Positions 6,015 to 6,509 of a stretch of DNA of 6,509 nt are shown piece by piece. Source of the DNA: Mariprofundaceae bacterium (lineage in GTDB: Bacteria; Pseudomonadota; Zetaproteobacteria; Mariprofundales; Mariprofundaceae). Each line of letters starts with the position of its first letter. The first letter of the stretch is position 1. Position numbers and translations under genes: made by a program. Below the pieces are notes generated by a model that did no database searches, was not told the DNA's origin, and was given only the letters and a program-made list of their open reading frames with translations. The stretch covers positions 1-6,509 of the forward strand of contig JAUZQS010000133.1 in assembly GCA_030950875.1 (NCBI GenBank). The letters are read 5' to 3'.

Positions 6015-6023
6015 TGGTAAAAT
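6015..6023 (+). promoter_or_regulatory. Candidate extended -10 promoter for the rsmC-like gene
   Basis: TGG followed by TAAAAT (6018-6023) is the same extended -10 form as upstream of citrate synthase. The predicted start near 6030 falls just before the AAGGAG ribosome binding site at 6031-6036, giving a very short leader. No good -35 is seen. Confidence 0.4.
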
Positions 6024-6041
6024 GTTTGATAAGGAGTATTG

Positions 6042-6509
6042 ATGCCAGCTGTTGAATTATTATATCAGGCTGGCTTATCTTCCTTGCGAGGCAGTGTTGC
6101 TGTGATCAATGCCCAAGCTGAGCCTTGCTTGCGCGAACTTTGTTTAAAGTCTGAAATATACCAACTACAACAGTCGTTTAAACCTGTGTGTGATGAGATT
6201 CTACGCATGGGATTGCAATCAACATCAGATATCGATGGTGAATTTGATGTTATTCTTGTATTTCCATCAAAAAATAAACTTTTAACCTTATCAAATATGG
6301 CAAAAGCGATGCTTTTGTTACATGAAAATGGAAAAATTATCATGGCTTGTGCCAATGCACATGGCGCCAAATCGTATGATGGGGCGTTAAAGAAGCTGGC
6401 TGGTCATGTCGGTTCCACATCAAAATCGAAATGCAGAATATTTTCAGCGACGCGCAACAATGAATTTGATGAGCATTTAGCGAATCAATGGCTCGATACG
6501 GCCAAAATA
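6042..6509 (+). CDS. rsmC: RsmC-like 16S rRNA guanine-N2 methyltransferase, N-terminal part (cut by window end)
   Basis: 156 codons run open from ATG 6042 to the window edge, so the 3' part is missing. AAGGAG at 6031-6036, five bases before the ATG, is a strong ribosome binding site. The visible part matches the non-catalytic N-terminal domain of RsmC-type proteins: FDVILVFPSKNK (68-79), MLLLHENGKIIMACANAHGAKSYDG (90-114) and SKSKCRIFSA (127-136). In RsmC a C-terminal SAM-binding domain with an NPPFH-type catalytic motif follows; it would lie beyond 6509 and cannot be checked. RsmC methylates G1207 of 16S rRNA in the 30S subunit. RlmG, which has a similar two-domain build and acts on 23S rRNA, is the main alternative. 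The gene stands alone downstream of the MITE-like element and probably uses its own promoter at 6015-6023. Confidence 0.65.
   Translation, partial: MPAVELLYQAGLSSLRGSVAVINAQAEPCLRELCLKSEIYQLQQSFKPVCDEILRMGLQSTSDIDGEFDVILVFPSKNKLLTLSNMAKAMLLLHENGKIIMACANAHGAKSYDGALKKLAGHVGSTSKSKCRIFSATRNNEFDEHLANQWLDTAKI

Overview
The window carries seven forward-strand protein genes and one small mobile-element relic. It reads as core chromosome of a Gram-negative, probably proteobacterial organism with moderately AT-leaning DNA and heavy use of TTG leucine codons. XerD is of the standard bacterial type, and the citrate synthase is of the short class that lacks the E. coli GltA N-terminal extension. The overall mix would suit a Zetaproteobacterium (Mariprofundus/Ghiorsea-like), but that is a guess from remembered gene content and the window alone cannot confirm it.

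Layout. 1-187: non-coding lead-in with only weak signals. 188-3438: a probable three-gene operon. It starts with xerD (tyrosine recombinase of chromosome dimer resolution). It continues with two tandem paralogues that each have a TPR-like N-terminus followed by two cyclic-nucleotide-binding-type (CNBD) domains and no DNA-binding, kinase or membrane segment. The first paralogue overlaps xerD by 4 nt and begins at TTG; the second follows after 30 nt. 3439-3600: intergenic region with an extended -10 promoter candidate and a 22-codon upstream ORF ending against the citrate synthase ribosome binding site. 3601-5436: citrate synthase, then after 27 nt a HAD hydrolase of the pyrimidine 5'-nucleotidase type. 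5437-5575: intergenic region with a TATAAT box and a 34-bp dyad. 5576-5773: a 65-residue Rho-N/SAP-like protein with a four-cysteine tail. 5802-5968: a MITE-like element with perfect 20-bp inverted ends that include CTAG on both sides. 5972-5991: a separate perfect hairpin. 6042-end: the N-terminal part of an RsmC-like 16S rRNA methyltransferase, cut by the window edge.

How it fits together. XerD resolves chromosome dimers; citrate synthase opens the TCA cycle; the HAD enzyme probably trims nucleotide monophosphates; RsmC would modify 16S rRNA. The least explained part is the pair of TPR-CNBD-CNBD proteins coupled to xerD. In each, the first CNBD keeps the Glu and Arg of the phosphate-binding cassette, while the second has lost them. 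This suggests a soluble nucleotide-sensing or scaffold module without an attached output domain. It is the best candidate for an undescribed system here.
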